From positions 249,126-313,125 of the forward strand of contig NZ_RCZA01000008.1 of assembly GCF_006438925.1 (NCBI RefSeq): 64,000 nucleotides of DNA. Reading direction: 5' to 3'. This DNA is from Pseudomonas mandelii. GTDB lineage: Bacteria; Pseudomonadota; Gammaproteobacteria; Pseudomonadales; Pseudomonadaceae. This document shows, in pieces, positions 33,144 through 42,006 of this stretch; within the stretch, counting starts at the first letter, position 1, and the number at the start of each line of letters is the position of its first letter. The translations under genes and the position numbers were made by a program. The notes under the pieces are model-generated. The model saw only the letters and a program-made list of their open reading frames with translations, ran no database searches and was not told where the DNA came from.

Positions 33144-33763
33144 GCGTTATCGCTTGGGTCGAGGGATCGGGAGAGGCGCTCAAAACGCGCCTCGAGACGT
33201 TCCAGATCGAGTTTGATCTGGTCCAGTTCACTGAAACGGGCTTCGGCTTCGCGCTGACCGACGAGGGTGCGCGATTCTTCGGCCAGGTACTCGCCAAGAT
33301 TCTGGTTCAGGCTGGCGAACCCTTGCTGATACCAGCGTGCGCGACTGCGCAGGTGACCGCCGAGCAGTTGCGTGGTGACAGGTCCCAGCCAGCGCGAGAG
33401 TTCGTACTCCCAGTCCAGCTCAAGGTCCTGAAGGATCGCCGCCAGTTCCAGCAGCACGCCGCTGTCGCCATCGAGCTCGACTTCAGGAGCATGCAGGACC
33501 GAAGTCTTGTCCTTGCTCATGGCCAGTTTCAACAGGCTGGAGGCCGGTGCGCGCAAGGTGCAGTCGGCGCCGGTTTCCCAGTGGGAAGCCAGCATCAAGC
33601 CTTCGTCGCTGGGCAGGATGAACACTTGCAGCGCCGGGCTGCGGCAGTCGACGGCAATCACCTTGCCACTCAAATGCGCCAGCCGCGGCAGCGCTGTGCT
33701 GTCGAGACGCAGCACTCGGTTCAGACCGAGTTCAACGCTGGCGAGCAGGCCGGCCAGCAACAT
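33140..33763 (-). CDS. ubiJ: Ubiquinone biosynthesis accessory factor UbiJ
   Basis: 207-residue protein with an N-terminal SCP2-like lipid-binding domain (about residues 15-115) and a C-terminal charged, coiled-coil-prone segment (EAEARFSELDQIKLDLERLE). UbiJ is an accessory lipid-binding factor of the Ubi complex. It sits between ubiE and ubiB with a 1-nt overlap on one side and 4 nt on the other, the invariant gammaproteobacterial order, which fixes the assignment although sequence conservation in this family is low. Confidence 0.9.
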   Translation of the reverse strand: MLLAGLLASVELGLNRVLRLDSTALPRLAHLSGKVIAVDCRSPALQVFILPSDEGLMLASHWETGADCTLRAPASSLLKLAMSKDKTSVLHAPEVELDGDSGVLLELAAILQDLELDWEYELSRWLGPVTTQLLGGHLRSRARWYQQGFASLNQNLGEYLAEESRTLVGQREAEARFSELDQIKLDLERLEARFERLSRSLDPSDNA

Positions 33764-34533
33764 CAGGGTTTGATGCCACGGTGCAGGGCGACGATGCCTG
33801 CGGTCATGTTGTGGTAGGTCACGCGGTCGAAACCGGCCTCGACCATCATCGACTTCAGGGTTTCCTGATTCGGGTGCATGCGGATCGATTCGGCCAGGTA
33901 GCGATAGCTTTCCGAGTCGTTGGTGATCAGCTTGCCCATCAGCGGCATGAAGGCGAACGAGTAGGCGTCGTAGGCTTTGGACATCAGCGCATTGGTCGGC
34001 TTGGAGAACTCCAGCACCAGCAAGCGGCCGCCCGGTTTCAGCACGCGCAGCATCGAGCGCAGGGCGTCTTCTTTATGGGTAACGTTGCGCAGGCCGAAGG
34101 CGATGGTCACGCAATCGAAATGGTTGTCCGGGAACGGCAGCTTTTCAGCATCGGCCTGGACGAATTCGACGTTGCCGGCCACACCCAGGTCCAGCAAACG
34201 GTCACGACCGACCTTGAGCATGGATTCGTTGATGTCGGCCAATACGACCTGGCCGGTCGGGCCAACGAGGTGCGAGAACTTCTTGGTCAGGTCGCCGGTG
34301 CCGCCAGCGATGTCCAGCACGCGGTTACCGGTGCGAACGCCCGACAGCTCGATCGCGAAACGCTTCCACAGACGGTGCATGCCGCCCGACAGGAGGTCGT
34401 TCATCAAGTCGTACTTGGCGGCTACCGAGTGGAACACCTCAGCGACTTTTTCCGCTTTTTGGCTTTCCGGAACGTTTTTGAAACCGAAGTGAGTGGTGGG
34501 TTCGGCATCGCTGCCTTTGCGCTGATCAGTCAT
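33763..34533 (-). CDS. ubiE: Ubiquinone/menaquinone C-methyltransferase UbiE
   Basis: 256-residue class I SAM-dependent methyltransferase acting in ubiquinone synthesis. The start is ATG 34533 (MTDQRKGSDAEPTTHFGFKNV); the frame runs on upstream but that part is not family sequence. The UbiE signatures are YDLMNDLLSGGMHRLWKRF, VLDIAGGTGDLTKKF (SAM loop) and FGLRNVTHKEDALRSMLRVLKPGGR (in part). It is the first gene of ubiE-ubiJ-ubiB. Pseudomonads use ubiquinone, so the menaquinone role is unlikely here. Confidence 0.97.
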   Translation of the reverse strand: MTDQRKGSDAEPTTHFGFKNVPESQKAEKVAEVFHSVAAKYDLMNDLLSGGMHRLWKRFAIELSGVRTGNRVLDIAGGTGDLTKKFSHLVGPTGQVVLADINESMLKVGRDRLLDLGVAGNVEFVQADAEKLPFPDNHFDCVTIAFGLRNVTHKEDALRSMLRVLKPGGRLLVLEFSKPTNALMSKAYDAYSFAFMPLMGKLITNDSESYRYLAESIRMHPNQETLKSMMVEAGFDRVTYHNMTAGIVALHRGIKP

Positions 34534-34688
34534 ATCGCTGTCACCAGAAGAGAATGCGGGACATTCTAATCCCGGTGGCCTGCTTTGTCTTGGCAAGGCT
34601 GCAGGTAAGATAGGTAACCACCGGGACGTTTTGCCGCAGTAGCGGTCAGGATGCTTCGGGAAAGTATTCATAAAGCAGGAGTCATTCG

Positions 34689-34964
34689 ATGGCCCGTATT
34701 AGTGTTGAGCGTGCCCATGGCCTGGGTAAGGAAGCGGCCCGCGAGAAGGCCGATCTGTTGGCGCAGAAACTGTCCGATCAATATGGCCTGGAGCCGCAAT
34801 GGTCCGGCGACACCCTGAACCTCAAGCGTTCCGGTGTGAAAGGCGCGGTGTATGTGGGTGAGGATTCGATCAAGGTCGATGTCGAACTGGGCCTGTTGAT
34901 GTCGGCCATGAGCGGCACGATCAAATCGGAAATCGAGAAGGCCCTCGACAAAGCGTTGGCGTGA
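34689..34964 (+). CDS. Polyhydroxyalkanoic acid system family protein
   Basis: 91-residue protein of the PHA_gran_rgn family, small, soluble and without a signal peptide. It starts MARISVERAHGLGKEAAREKA with CAGGAG upstream and ends KSEIEKALDKALA. Members are found next to pha genes in pseudomonads. The role is unknown; a granule-associated or regulatory function has been assumed from position. It is transcribed toward phaI-phaF but is separated from them by a strong REP hairpin. Confidence 0.85.
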   Translation: MARISVERAHGLGKEAAREKADLLAQKLSDQYGLEPQWSGDTLNLKRSGVKGAVYVGEDSIKVDVELGLLMSAMSGTIKSEIEKALDKALA

Positions 34965-34969
34965 TGCCG

Positions 34970-35064
34970 AAAAGATCGCAGCCTCGTTTCACTCGACAGC
35001 TCCTACAGGTGAGCACCGCCATCCTCTGTAGGAGCTGTCGAGTGAAACGAGGCTGCGATCTTTT
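34970..35064. repeat. Long REP hairpin, GAGCTGTCGAGTGAAACGAGGCTGCGATC type
   Basis: Arms AAAAGATCGCAGCCTCGTTT... (34970 on) and ...AAACGAGGCTGCGATCTTTT (to 35064) are perfect inverted copies of nearly 38 nt with a short loop, ending in a T run. It follows the small PHA-system gene by a few bases and probably serves as its terminator. Confidence 0.92.
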
Positions 35065-35189
35065 TCCCAAAGGCACCACCGATTCATGTCAGTTGTTAGG
35101 GTGCCGTTTCTAATTATTCTCACTACTTTGTGCCTGAGCCCGACTCTTTCGCGGGCAGTTCCTCAAACCTTCTGCGCGTGAGGTGCACC

Positions 35190-35612
35190 ATGGCCAAAGT
35201 TATTTTGAAGAAAAAAATCGACGCTTCGACGACTGCTCTGAGCGACGTTAAATCTTATGCCCGCAAGATCTGGCTGGCAGGCCTGGGTGCCTACACCAAG
35301 GTCGGCCAAGAGGGCAGCGAGTACTTTCAAGAGTTGATCCAGGCGGGTCAAGCTGTTGAAAAGAAAGGCAAAAAAGTAGTTTCCGAGAAACTTGAAGCGG
35401 CCAATGCCGAGATCGATGAAGCCAAGAGTGAAGTGAGCACTTTCAAAGGCAAAGTCGAACTTCAACTCGACAAGGTCGAGAAGGCTTTTGACTCGCGTGT
35501 CGCAAGTACCTTGAATCGTATCGGCATTCCGTCTAAACATGACGTTGAGACACTCTCTGCCAAGCTCGATGAGCTGACGGCATTGCTCGAACGCGTCGCG
35601 CGTAAATCTTAA
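35190..35612 (+). CDS. phaI: PHA granule-associated phasin PhaI
   Basis: 140-residue phasin. The start is ATG 35190 (MAKVILKKKIDASTTALSDVK) with GTGAGG upstream. The shared phasin core YARKIWLAGLGAYTKVGQEGSEYFQELI is at residues 23-50 (read as YARKIWLAGLGAYTKVG then QEGSEYFQ), then a long amphipathic helix and a short leucine-zipper-like end (LSAKLDELTALLERVA). It coats polyhydroxyalkanoate granules. It is followed after 10 nt by phaF, which shares the same core. Confidence 0.95.
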   Translation: MAKVILKKKIDASTTALSDVKSYARKIWLAGLGAYTKVGQEGSEYFQELIQAGQAVEKKGKKVVSEKLEAANAEIDEAKSEVSTFKGKVELQLDKVEKAFDSRVASTLNRIGIPSKHDVETLSAKLDELTALLERVARKS

Positions 35613-35622
35613 GGAGAACGGG

Positions 35623-36453
35623 ATGGCTGGTAAAAAGAACACCGAGAAAGAAGGCAGCTCGTGGATCGGGAAAGTCGAAGACTACTCCCGCAAAATCTGG
35701 CTGGCTGGTTTAGGCGTGTACTCGAAGATCGACACTGACGGCAGCAAGCTCTTCGATACATTGGTCAAAGACGGCGAGAAAGCCGAGAAGCTCACCAAGA
35801 GCGCTGTCGGCAAAAAAGTCGATGCTGCCAAGGACTCTGCCACGTCGGCAAAGTCGCGCATCAGCGGCGTGAAAGATCGTGCGCTGGGCAAGTGGGATGA
35901 GTTGGAAGGGGCTTTCGACAAGCGCCTGAACAGCGCCATTTCGCGCCTGGGTGTACCAAGCCGCAACGAAGTCAAAGCACTGCACAGCAAGGTCGATACC
36001 CTGACCAAGCAAATCGAAAGACTCACTGGTGCCAAGGTGGCGCCTGTTGCGGCGAAAACCGCGGCGGCCAAACCGGTAGCGAAGTCCGTTGCCAAACCAC
36101 TGGCTAAAGCTGCCGCTAAACCGGCTGCCAAACCAGCGGCCAAAACTGCCGCAGCGAAACCTGCAGCGGCCAAAGCAGCAGCAAAACCAGCCGCTAAACC
36201 AGCCGCTAAACCGGCTGCCAAAACTGCAGCAGCCAAACCCGCTACCAAGCCAGCGGCCAAACCTGCCGCAGCGAAGAAGCCAGCGGTGAAAAAGCCGGCA
36301 GCTCCGAAAGCGGCGGCACCAAAACCAGCAGTGGCTGCCGCCAAACCGGCAACCCCGGCCCCGGTCAGTGCATCGAACTCCGCTACTGCGCCGACCCCTG
36401 CTGCAACCCCGACTGTCGCGCCAGCTCCTTCGACGCCAACCAGTCAGTCCTGA
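35623..36453 (+). CDS. phaF: PHA granule-associated phasin and nucleoid-binding protein PhaF
   Basis: 276-residue two-part protein. Residues 1-135 are a phasin domain (YSRKIWLAGLGVYSKIDTDG..., then LHSKVDTLTKQIERL as the oligomerising helix) close to PhaI. Residues 145-245 are a histone H1-like tail of AAKPAAKPAAKTAAAKP repeats that binds DNA non-specifically in the P. putida protein and helps divide granules between daughter cells. The final 30 residues are Pro/Thr/Ser/Ala-rich. The start ATG has AAGGAG overlapping the phaI stop. A strong terminator follows. Confidence 0.96.
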   Translation: MAGKKNTEKEGSSWIGKVEDYSRKIWLAGLGVYSKIDTDGSKLFDTLVKDGEKAEKLTKSAVGKKVDAAKDSATSAKSRISGVKDRALGKWDELEGAFDKRLNSAISRLGVPSRNEVKALHSKVDTLTKQIERLTGAKVAPVAAKTAAAKPVAKSVAKPLAKAAAKPAAKPAAKTAAAKPAAAKAAAKPAAKPAAKPAAKTAAAKPATKPAAKPAAAKKPAVKKPAAPKAAAPKPAVAAAKPATPAPVSASNSATAPTPAATPTVAPAPSTPTSQS

Positions 36454-36468
36454 TTTTCAGGGCTCAAG

Positions 36469-36503
36469 AAAACGCCCGGCCTGCAAAGGTCGGGCGTTTT
36501 TTT
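36469..36503 (+). terminator. Rho-independent terminator of phaI-phaF
   Basis: AAAACGCCCGGCCT, a short loop, then AGGTCGGGCGTTTTTTT: a GC-rich stem with one mismatch and a seven-T run, 16 nt after the phaF stop. Confidence 0.93.
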
Positions 36504-36533
36504 ATGCACGAATTAATGAACACCGCAGATCCA

Positions 36534-36563
36534 CTGTGGGAGCGAGCAGGCTCGCTCCCACAG
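36534..36563. repeat. Single compact REP hairpin
   Basis: CTGTGGGAGCGAGC-AG-GCTCGCTCCCACAG, a perfect 14-bp stem with a 2-nt centre, immediately after the phaD stop. It looks like a REP pair collapsed to its outer ends, and may contribute to termination between the convergent phaF and phaD. Confidence 0.9.
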
Positions 36564-36566
36564 GGG

Positions 36567-37187
36567 TTAGTCGTGTTCTTCGAGGTATTGAAGGGCCAGT
36601 TGCTCCGTCGCGACCTTGATCGGCGGCAACAAATGCGGCGCCACCAGCATCATGATCTGGTACACCACCAATCTCACCTCACCCTCGCGATCCAGTATCC
36701 GCTGATAGTCCAGCGAGAACAGCAGCGTCATGGTGATCTGTTCCACCAACTGCCCCAACGCCTGGGTATCGCTGACCAATTGCCCCTGAGCCTTTAATCG
36801 TGCGAGCAACGAAGCCAGCGTACGCTTCAACGCATTGAGCAGGTTGCGTATGCCCTTGGCCAGTTTCGGCAAGCGCCCGGCGAGGTTCGACAGGTCCTGG
36901 AACAGAAACCGGTAATGGGCCAGGCGCTCGACGATCAGGTGCAGAAACAGCCAGTAATCTTCCGGTGCCAGTTCCACATCGGCCGGTGGATCGAGCAGGG
37001 GCGCCAGTTCGGCCTGGAAGCGCTCGAACAGTCCGAGAATCAACGGTTCCTTGCCGTGGAAGTGGTAGTAGAGGTTGCCTGGGCTGATGCCCATTTCGTT
37101 GGCAACTTCCATGGTGGAGACGTTCGGCTCGCCCTTCTGATTGAACAACTGCAAAGCACATTCGAGAATCCGGTCGCGGGTTTTCAT
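36567..37187 (-). CDS. phaD: TetR-family regulator PhaD
   Basis: 206-residue TetR-family protein with an N-terminal helix-turn-helix (MKTRDRILECALQLFNQKGE, then VANEMGISPGNLYYHFHGKE). In P. putida PhaD acts as an activator of the pha genes (chiefly phaI) and responds to a CoA intermediate of beta-oxidation. It is the last gene of phaC1-phaZ-phaC2-phaD and lies 59 nt after phaC2. The C-terminal part forms the ligand and dimerisation domain. Confidence 0.95.
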   Translation of the reverse strand: MKTRDRILECALQLFNQKGEPNVSTMEVANEMGISPGNLYYHFHGKEPLILGLFERFQAELAPLLDPPADVELAPEDYWLFLHLIVERLAHYRFLFQDLSNLAGRLPKLAKGIRNLLNALKRTLASLLARLKAQGQLVSDTQALGQLVEQITMTLLFSLDYQRILDREGEVRLVVYQIMMLVAPHLLPPIKVATEQLALQYLEEHD

Positions 37188-37246
37188 CCAGTCTTCTTAA
37201 TGGTCGAGTCATGCCACGGCCGGCGCCGGCCGTGGTTCGTTGTCAG

Positions 37247-38929
37247 TCAGCGCACGCGCACATAAGTGCCGGGTGCCGCTTCCATCGGTGGATAGTTCTG
37301 GTTGCCAAGCGCCATGTGGGTTTCTTTTAGCGCGCCTGAACGTTCTTGAATCCAGCCCAGCCACTGAGTCCACCAACTGCCGTTGACTTGCTTGGCGTCG
37401 TAATACCAGGCCCGTGGGTCAGTGCTCAGCTTCGTGCTCTCGACGAAGTTGGCTTTCGGGTTTGAGGGTGGGTTGAGAATACTCTGCACATGCCCGCTGT
37501 TGGACAACACGAAGCGTCGCTCGCCACCCAGCAGCAGGGCCGAGCGATACACCGCATCCCACGGGGTGATGTGGTCATTGATGCCCGCGACGCTGAAGCT
37601 GTCGACGTTGACTTTCTGCAAGTCGATCGGCGTGCCGCACACCTCCAGACCTCCCGGATGACTCAGCGGGTTGTGTTTGAAGAAGTCCAGCAAGTCGCCA
37701 TGCAAGGCTGCCGGCAAACGTGTGTTGTCGTTGTTCCAGTAGAGGATGTCGAACGCCGGAGGCTCTTTGCCCAACAGGTAGTTGTTAACGAAATAGCTCC
37801 AGATCAAATCGTTGGGGCGCATCCACGCGAAGATCTTGGCCATGTCGCGGCCATCCATCACGCCTTTCTGATAGGAGCGACGCTTGGCCGCCTCAAGCGT
37901 CTGTTCGTCGGCGAAGAGGGTCGCAGGCGAGTCCATCTGACTGTCGAGCAGGCTCACGAGATAGGTCGCACTGGACACCCGCCGAAGTTGTCGCTTGGCC
38001 TGCAAATGGCCTTGCAGCGCGGCAATGGTCAGCCCGCCCGCGCAGGCGCCCATCAGGTTGACCTCACGAGCACCGGTGATCGCCCGGCACACATTCATCG
38101 CTTCTTCCACGGCTTCGACGTACGTCGACAGCCCCCATTCGCGATGACGTACATCCGGATTGCGCCAACTGATCATGAAGGTCTGCAAACCATTCTTCAG
38201 GGCGAACTGGACGAAGCTGTTGTGCGGACTCAGGTCGAAAATGTAGTACTTGTTGATCTGTGGCGGCACCACCAGCAGCGGTTTGGAATACTGCTTTTCG
38301 CTCATGGGCTTGTACTGGATCAACTCCAGCAGCTCATTGCGAAACACCACGGAGCCCGTAGTGGTGGCGACCGTTTTGCCGACCTCGAAAGCTTGCTTGG
38401 TGACTTGTCTGGGCAGGCCGTCGTTGTGCAGGAAGTCGTCGACCAGGTGGCTGATCCCTCGCACCAGGCTGTTGCCGCCGGAGTTGAAGATTTCCTTGAT
38501 CGCCAGCGGATTAAGCAGGCTGTTGGACGGTGCCATGGCGTCGTTGAGCAAGGCGAACGCGAAGTGGGCACGGGCGCGATCGTCTGGAGTCATGTTGCTG
38601 TCGTCGATCCAGTGTTTGACCTGCTTCTGCCAGCTCAGGTAGGCCTGCAAACTGCGGCGATAAAAAGGGTTGAGGCTCCACGCCGGATCGGCAAAGCGCT
38701 TGTCCTGTGGATTGGTCGGGTGCAGGGTTTCGCCCAGCAGTACACGGCCCAGTTGACCGCCCAGCTTCAAGGCGTGTCGGGCGGTGTGCACCGGGTTGCG
38801 CAAACCATGGGCGGCAACGCTGCGCAGGGTAGAAAACAGATCCCGACCACGCAGGCCGGTAATCGCACTCTGTGCGTTGATGAACGCGGCGGGAGTGGGC
38901 AAAAATTCCCTCGCTGGTTTTTCGCGCAT
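37247..38929 (-). CDS. phaC2: Class II PHA synthase PhaC2
   Basis: 560-residue poly(3-hydroxyalkanoate) polymerase for medium-chain-length monomers (3-hydroxyacyl-CoA, C6-C14). The lipase-like box GACAGG carries the catalytic Cys296; partners are Asp in INDHITPWDAV and His in SNSGHVQSILNPPSNPKA. Start ATG 38929 has AAGGAG upstream. It is a full-length paralogue of PhaC1 with the same cysteine number, ending EAAPGTYVRVR. Confidence 0.97.
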   Translation of the reverse strand: MREKPAREFLPTPAAFINAQSAITGLRGRDLFSTLRSVAAHGLRNPVHTARHALKLGGQLGRVLLGETLHPTNPQDKRFADPAWSLNPFYRRSLQAYLSWQKQVKHWIDDSNMTPDDRARAHFAFALLNDAMAPSNSLLNPLAIKEIFNSGGNSLVRGISHLVDDFLHNDGLPRQVTKQAFEVGKTVATTTGSVVFRNELLELIQYKPMSEKQYSKPLLVVPPQINKYYIFDLSPHNSFVQFALKNGLQTFMISWRNPDVRHREWGLSTYVEAVEEAMNVCRAITGAREVNLMGACAGGLTIAALQGHLQAKRQLRRVSSATYLVSLLDSQMDSPATLFADEQTLEAAKRRSYQKGVMDGRDMAKIFAWMRPNDLIWSYFVNNYLLGKEPPAFDILYWNNDNTRLPAALHGDLLDFFKHNPLSHPGGLEVCGTPIDLQKVNVDSFSVAGINDHITPWDAVYRSALLLGGERRFVLSNSGHVQSILNPPSNPKANFVESTKLSTDPRAWYYDAKQVNGSWWTQWLGWIQERSGALKETHMALGNQNYPPMEAAPGTYVRVR

Positions 38930-39057
38930 GAATCAACACTCCTTCGTCTTCAGGCCAAATACAGATACACCGAACCAGAACACCATAGACGCTGTTGCGG
39001 AATGTTGCGCGGCGCTGCGTCTTCCCGACCCCTTTTTGTAACAAAAGCCAGGGCCGA

Positions 39058-39912
39058 TTAGCCGCCCAATGGCGACGGATGCGGATGCATCACGGCACGC
39101 TGACGTTCTTCCTCGAGAAACTTCATGATGATCGGTGCCACTGCTTCGGCCCGGGTAATCAAAAACAGATGCCCGTCGTCGATGATGTGCAACTGGGCGT
39201 TGGGAATCCGCCAGGCCAGTAACCGCATGTTGACCAACGGAATCAGTGGATCGTCGTCACCGGCCAGTACCAGGGTTGGCTGGTTGATCTTGTGCAGCCA
39301 GTGAATGCTGGTCCAGCCGAGGCCGGCGAACAGCTGCCAGTAATAACCGAGTTTGCCGGCCGAGCGGACCTTGGCGGCATGGCTGGCGGCCAGGGTCGGA
39401 TCGCGACGGAACGCACCGCCATAGATCATCGGCGCAATGCGAATCACGTGAGACGGCTGGATGTAGCGTCGTGGGCTGGCCATCATCCACAGGACTCTCG
39501 GCTTGCCCGGCACCATCACCGTGCCAGCCGCCGTGGCCGCCAGAACGAGTTTCTTGCAGCGCTCGGGGTAGTCGTAAGCGAACTGCTGGGCGAGGGCGCC
39601 CCCCCAGGAAACGCCGATTACGTTGACTTGCCCGTAGTCGAGATAGTCGAGCATCCGCGCCGTGAGTTTCGCCAGGCCCGGAAAGCGATACGGTCGCCGT
39701 GGCGTCGACGAACCGCCGACACCAGGGACGTCGAAGGCGATGACTTCCAGGTCCGGGTCCAGCGCCGCGACGAACGGAAACACCAGCTCCAGGTTGGCGC
39801 CGATGCCGTTGAAAATCAGCAAGGGCGTCAAGTGAGGCTTGCCGGGGCGTACCGCCGTACGGAGGGTCTGGCCATCCAGGTCGACGGTACGAAATATGAA
39901 CGGTTGCGGCAT
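39058..39912 (-). CDS. phaZ: Intracellular mcl-PHA depolymerase PhaZ
   Basis: 284-residue alpha/beta hydrolase that degrades stored mcl-PHA at the granule surface. The nucleophile elbow is GVSWGGALAQQFA (Ser near residue 102), with Asp in LAGDDDPLIPL and His in IDDGHLFLI. There is no signal peptide, as expected for an intracellular enzyme. It lies between the two synthases, 128 nt before phaC2, and is separated from phaC1 by 156 nt containing a REP pair. Confidence 0.96.
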   Translation of the reverse strand: MPQPFIFRTVDLDGQTLRTAVRPGKPHLTPLLIFNGIGANLELVFPFVAALDPDLEVIAFDVPGVGGSSTPRRPYRFPGLAKLTARMLDYLDYGQVNVIGVSWGGALAQQFAYDYPERCKKLVLAATAAGTVMVPGKPRVLWMMASPRRYIQPSHVIRIAPMIYGGAFRRDPTLAASHAAKVRSAGKLGYYWQLFAGLGWTSIHWLHKINQPTLVLAGDDDPLIPLVNMRLLAWRIPNAQLHIIDDGHLFLITRAEAVAPIIMKFLEEERQRAVMHPHPSPLGG

Positions 39913-39957
39913 GCTTCAGGCCCTGTGGGTCACTGTCTTTAATTCATCCCAATCCCT

Positions 39958-40048
39958 TGTGGGAGAGAGCTTGCTCGCGATAGCGGTGTGTCAGCCAGCA
40001 CATTTGCCAAAGCTGCCGCCGCCATCGCGAGCAGGCTCGCTCCCACAC
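39958..40048. repeat. REP pair, GTGGGAGCGAGCCTGCTCGCGA type
   Basis: Left arm TTGTGGGAGAGAGCTTGCTCGCGATAG (degenerate) and right arm ...ATCGCGAGCAGGCTCGCTCCCACA, in the phaC1-phaZ gap. It may lower phaZ expression relative to phaC1 or stabilise the phaC1 message. Confidence 0.88.
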
Positions 40049-40068
40049 AGGGGCGCGAGGTGTGTCAG

Positions 40069-41748
40069 TTATCGCTCATGCACATAAGTGCCTGGTGCAG
40101 CTTCACCCGCCGGATAAGCCTTGTTGCCCAAACTGCTTGGAGACTTTTTCAGTTTGCCGGAACGCTCTGCTTGCCATGCCTGCCAGTGCAGCCACCAGGA
40201 ATCGGTGTGCTTGGTGGAGTTTTCTTGCCACTCCTCAGCTTTGACCGGCATCTCGGTGCTGGTCATGTAGCGCGATTTCGGATTGCCCGGCGGGTTCAGA
40301 ATGCTCTGGATATGCCCGCTGCTGGACAGCACGAATTCAACGTTGCCACCGAACAGTTGCGCCGACTTGTAGCAGGACTTCCAAGGGGTGATGTGGTCGT
40401 TGGTGCCGGCCAGGGAGTAGATGTCGGCAGTGACCTGCTTCAGATCGATCGGTGTGCCGCACACTTCCAGTGCATCAGGTCGGATCAGTGGGTTGGTTTT
40501 GAACATCTCGATCAGGTCGCCGTGGAACGCTGCGGGCAACCGTGTGGTGTCGTTGTTCCAGAACAGGATGTCGAAAACCGGCGGCTCGTTGCCCAGCAGG
40601 TAGTTGTTGACCCAGTAATTCCAGATCAGGTCGTTGGGGCGCATCCAGGCGAAAATTTTCGCCATGTCGCGGCCTTCCAATACGCCGGCCTGATAGGAGT
40701 GGCGCTTGGCGGATTCGAGCGTCTGCTCGTCGACGAACAGTGCCACGTCGCTCTCCAGGGTGGTGTCCAGCACGCTGACCAATAGCGTCAGGGCGTTGAC
40801 CTTGTTCTCGCCGATCGCGGCGTAGTGGCCCAGCAAGGCGGTGCAGGTGATGCCTCCGGAGCAGGCGCCGAGCATGTTGATGTCTTTGCTGCCGGTGATC
40901 GCGGTGACCACGTCGACCGCTTCCTTGAGCGCTTCGATGTAGGTCGACAGACCCCACTCGCGCTGCTCCTTGGTCGGGTTGCGCCAGCTGACGATGAACG
41001 TCTGCATGTTGTTGCGCAGGCAGAAGCGCGCCAGGCTCTTGTCCGGGCTCAGGTCGAAAACATAGAACTTGTTGATCTGCGGTGGCACCACCAACAGTGG
41101 GCGCTCGTGCACCTGCTCAGTGGTCGGCCGGTAGTGGATCAGCTCCAGCACGTCATTGCGAAACACCACCGCGCCTTCGGTGACGCCCAGGCTCTTGCCA
41201 ACCTCGAACGCGCCCATGTTGACCTGGCTCGGCATGCCGCCGTTGTTCACCAGATCCTTGGCCAGATGGGAGAGGCCGTCGAGCAGGCTTTTGCCGCCGG
41301 TTTCGAAGAAGCGTTTGACCGCCGCCGGGTTGGCCGCACTGTTGGTGGGGGCCATGGCTTCGGTCATGAGGTTGATCACGAAATGCCCGCGTGCGACATC
41401 CTTGGGCGAGAGGTTGCTGTCGCCGATCCAGTCGTGGAGTTCCTTGCGCCACGCCAGGTAAGTTTGCAAATAACGTCTGTACAGCGGGTTCTGGCTCCAG
41501 GCCGGATCGGCGAAGCGACGGTCATCGCTTGTCGGTTGGAGCTCGGATTTACCGAACAACACGTTCTTCAGTTCAAGACCAAAATGAGCGACATGCCTGG
41601 CGCTGTGAATCGGTTGTCTGATGGCCTGCCTAAGCACCATTCGAGCAGAAGCCAGTAGATCTTTTCCACGCAGCCCAACGACAGGATTCAGCCCCAAGGT
41701 GTTTTCCGAGGCCTGATACTTCAAGTCATCGTTATTCTTGTTACTCAT
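40069..41748 (-). CDS. phaC1: Class II PHA synthase PhaC1
   Basis: 559-residue mcl-PHA synthase, the first gene of the pha operon. Catalytic Cys296 is in NMLGACSGGITCTALLG; the Asp and His partners are in TNDHITPWKSC and SSSGHIQSILNPPGNPKS. The start is ATG 41748 (MSNKNNDDLKYQASENTLGLNP), typical of Pseudomonas PhaC1. A sigma-54-type promoter lies about 115 nt upstream. Paralogy with PhaC2 extends over the whole length. Confidence 0.97.
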   Translation of the reverse strand: MSNKNNDDLKYQASENTLGLNPVVGLRGKDLLASARMVLRQAIRQPIHSARHVAHFGLELKNVLFGKSELQPTSDDRRFADPAWSQNPLYRRYLQTYLAWRKELHDWIGDSNLSPKDVARGHFVINLMTEAMAPTNSAANPAAVKRFFETGGKSLLDGLSHLAKDLVNNGGMPSQVNMGAFEVGKSLGVTEGAVVFRNDVLELIHYRPTTEQVHERPLLVVPPQINKFYVFDLSPDKSLARFCLRNNMQTFIVSWRNPTKEQREWGLSTYIEALKEAVDVVTAITGSKDINMLGACSGGITCTALLGHYAAIGENKVNALTLLVSVLDTTLESDVALFVDEQTLESAKRHSYQAGVLEGRDMAKIFAWMRPNDLIWNYWVNNYLLGNEPPVFDILFWNNDTTRLPAAFHGDLIEMFKTNPLIRPDALEVCGTPIDLKQVTADIYSLAGTNDHITPWKSCYKSAQLFGGNVEFVLSSSGHIQSILNPPGNPKSRYMTSTEMPVKAEEWQENSTKHTDSWWLHWQAWQAERSGKLKKSPSSLGNKAYPAGEAAPGTYVHER

Positions 41749-41873
41749 CTACGACGCTCCATTGTCCTGAGACGAGTACCTGAGCCCAGCTGTGCATTCC
41801 CACAGCAAATGCCAGGTACTACTGCTCGGGTGACCGTTAATTCTGCATCGCTGCTTTTTAGTTCAGAGAGCAC

Positions 41874-41890
41874 TGCAGGTACCTTGCCAG
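41874..41890 (-). promoter_or_regulatory. Candidate sigma-54 promoter of phaC1
   Basis: On the minus strand CTGGCAAGGTACCTGCA fits YTGGCACGrNNNTTGCW at all but two positions, with GG and GC exactly 10 nt apart. The predicted start near 41863 leaves a leader of about 115 nt before phaC1. Nitrogen control of PHA synthesis makes RpoN dependence plausible. Nothing else was recognised in the 41749-42006 gap. Confidence 0.6.
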
Positions 41891-42006
41891 CTCCATTGGT
41901 TACCCGAGTTTAATTTTTTTCGCAAGCATGCCAATCCTCGGCCCGGAAGCGGAGCATTCAAACAGATGGAATTAGAAAATGCCTTCTAATGAGCGAAAGG
42001 CCCGAG

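Noticed and set aside
35682..36344. 220-codon Ala/Gly-rich minus-strand frame opposite phaF
   Set aside because: It only mirrors the AAKPAA repeat of PhaF; no start signals or family.
41925..41941. Second sigma-54-like match upstream of phaC1 (TTGGCATGCTTGCG on the minus strand)
   Set aside because: GG and GC are only 7 nt apart instead of 10.
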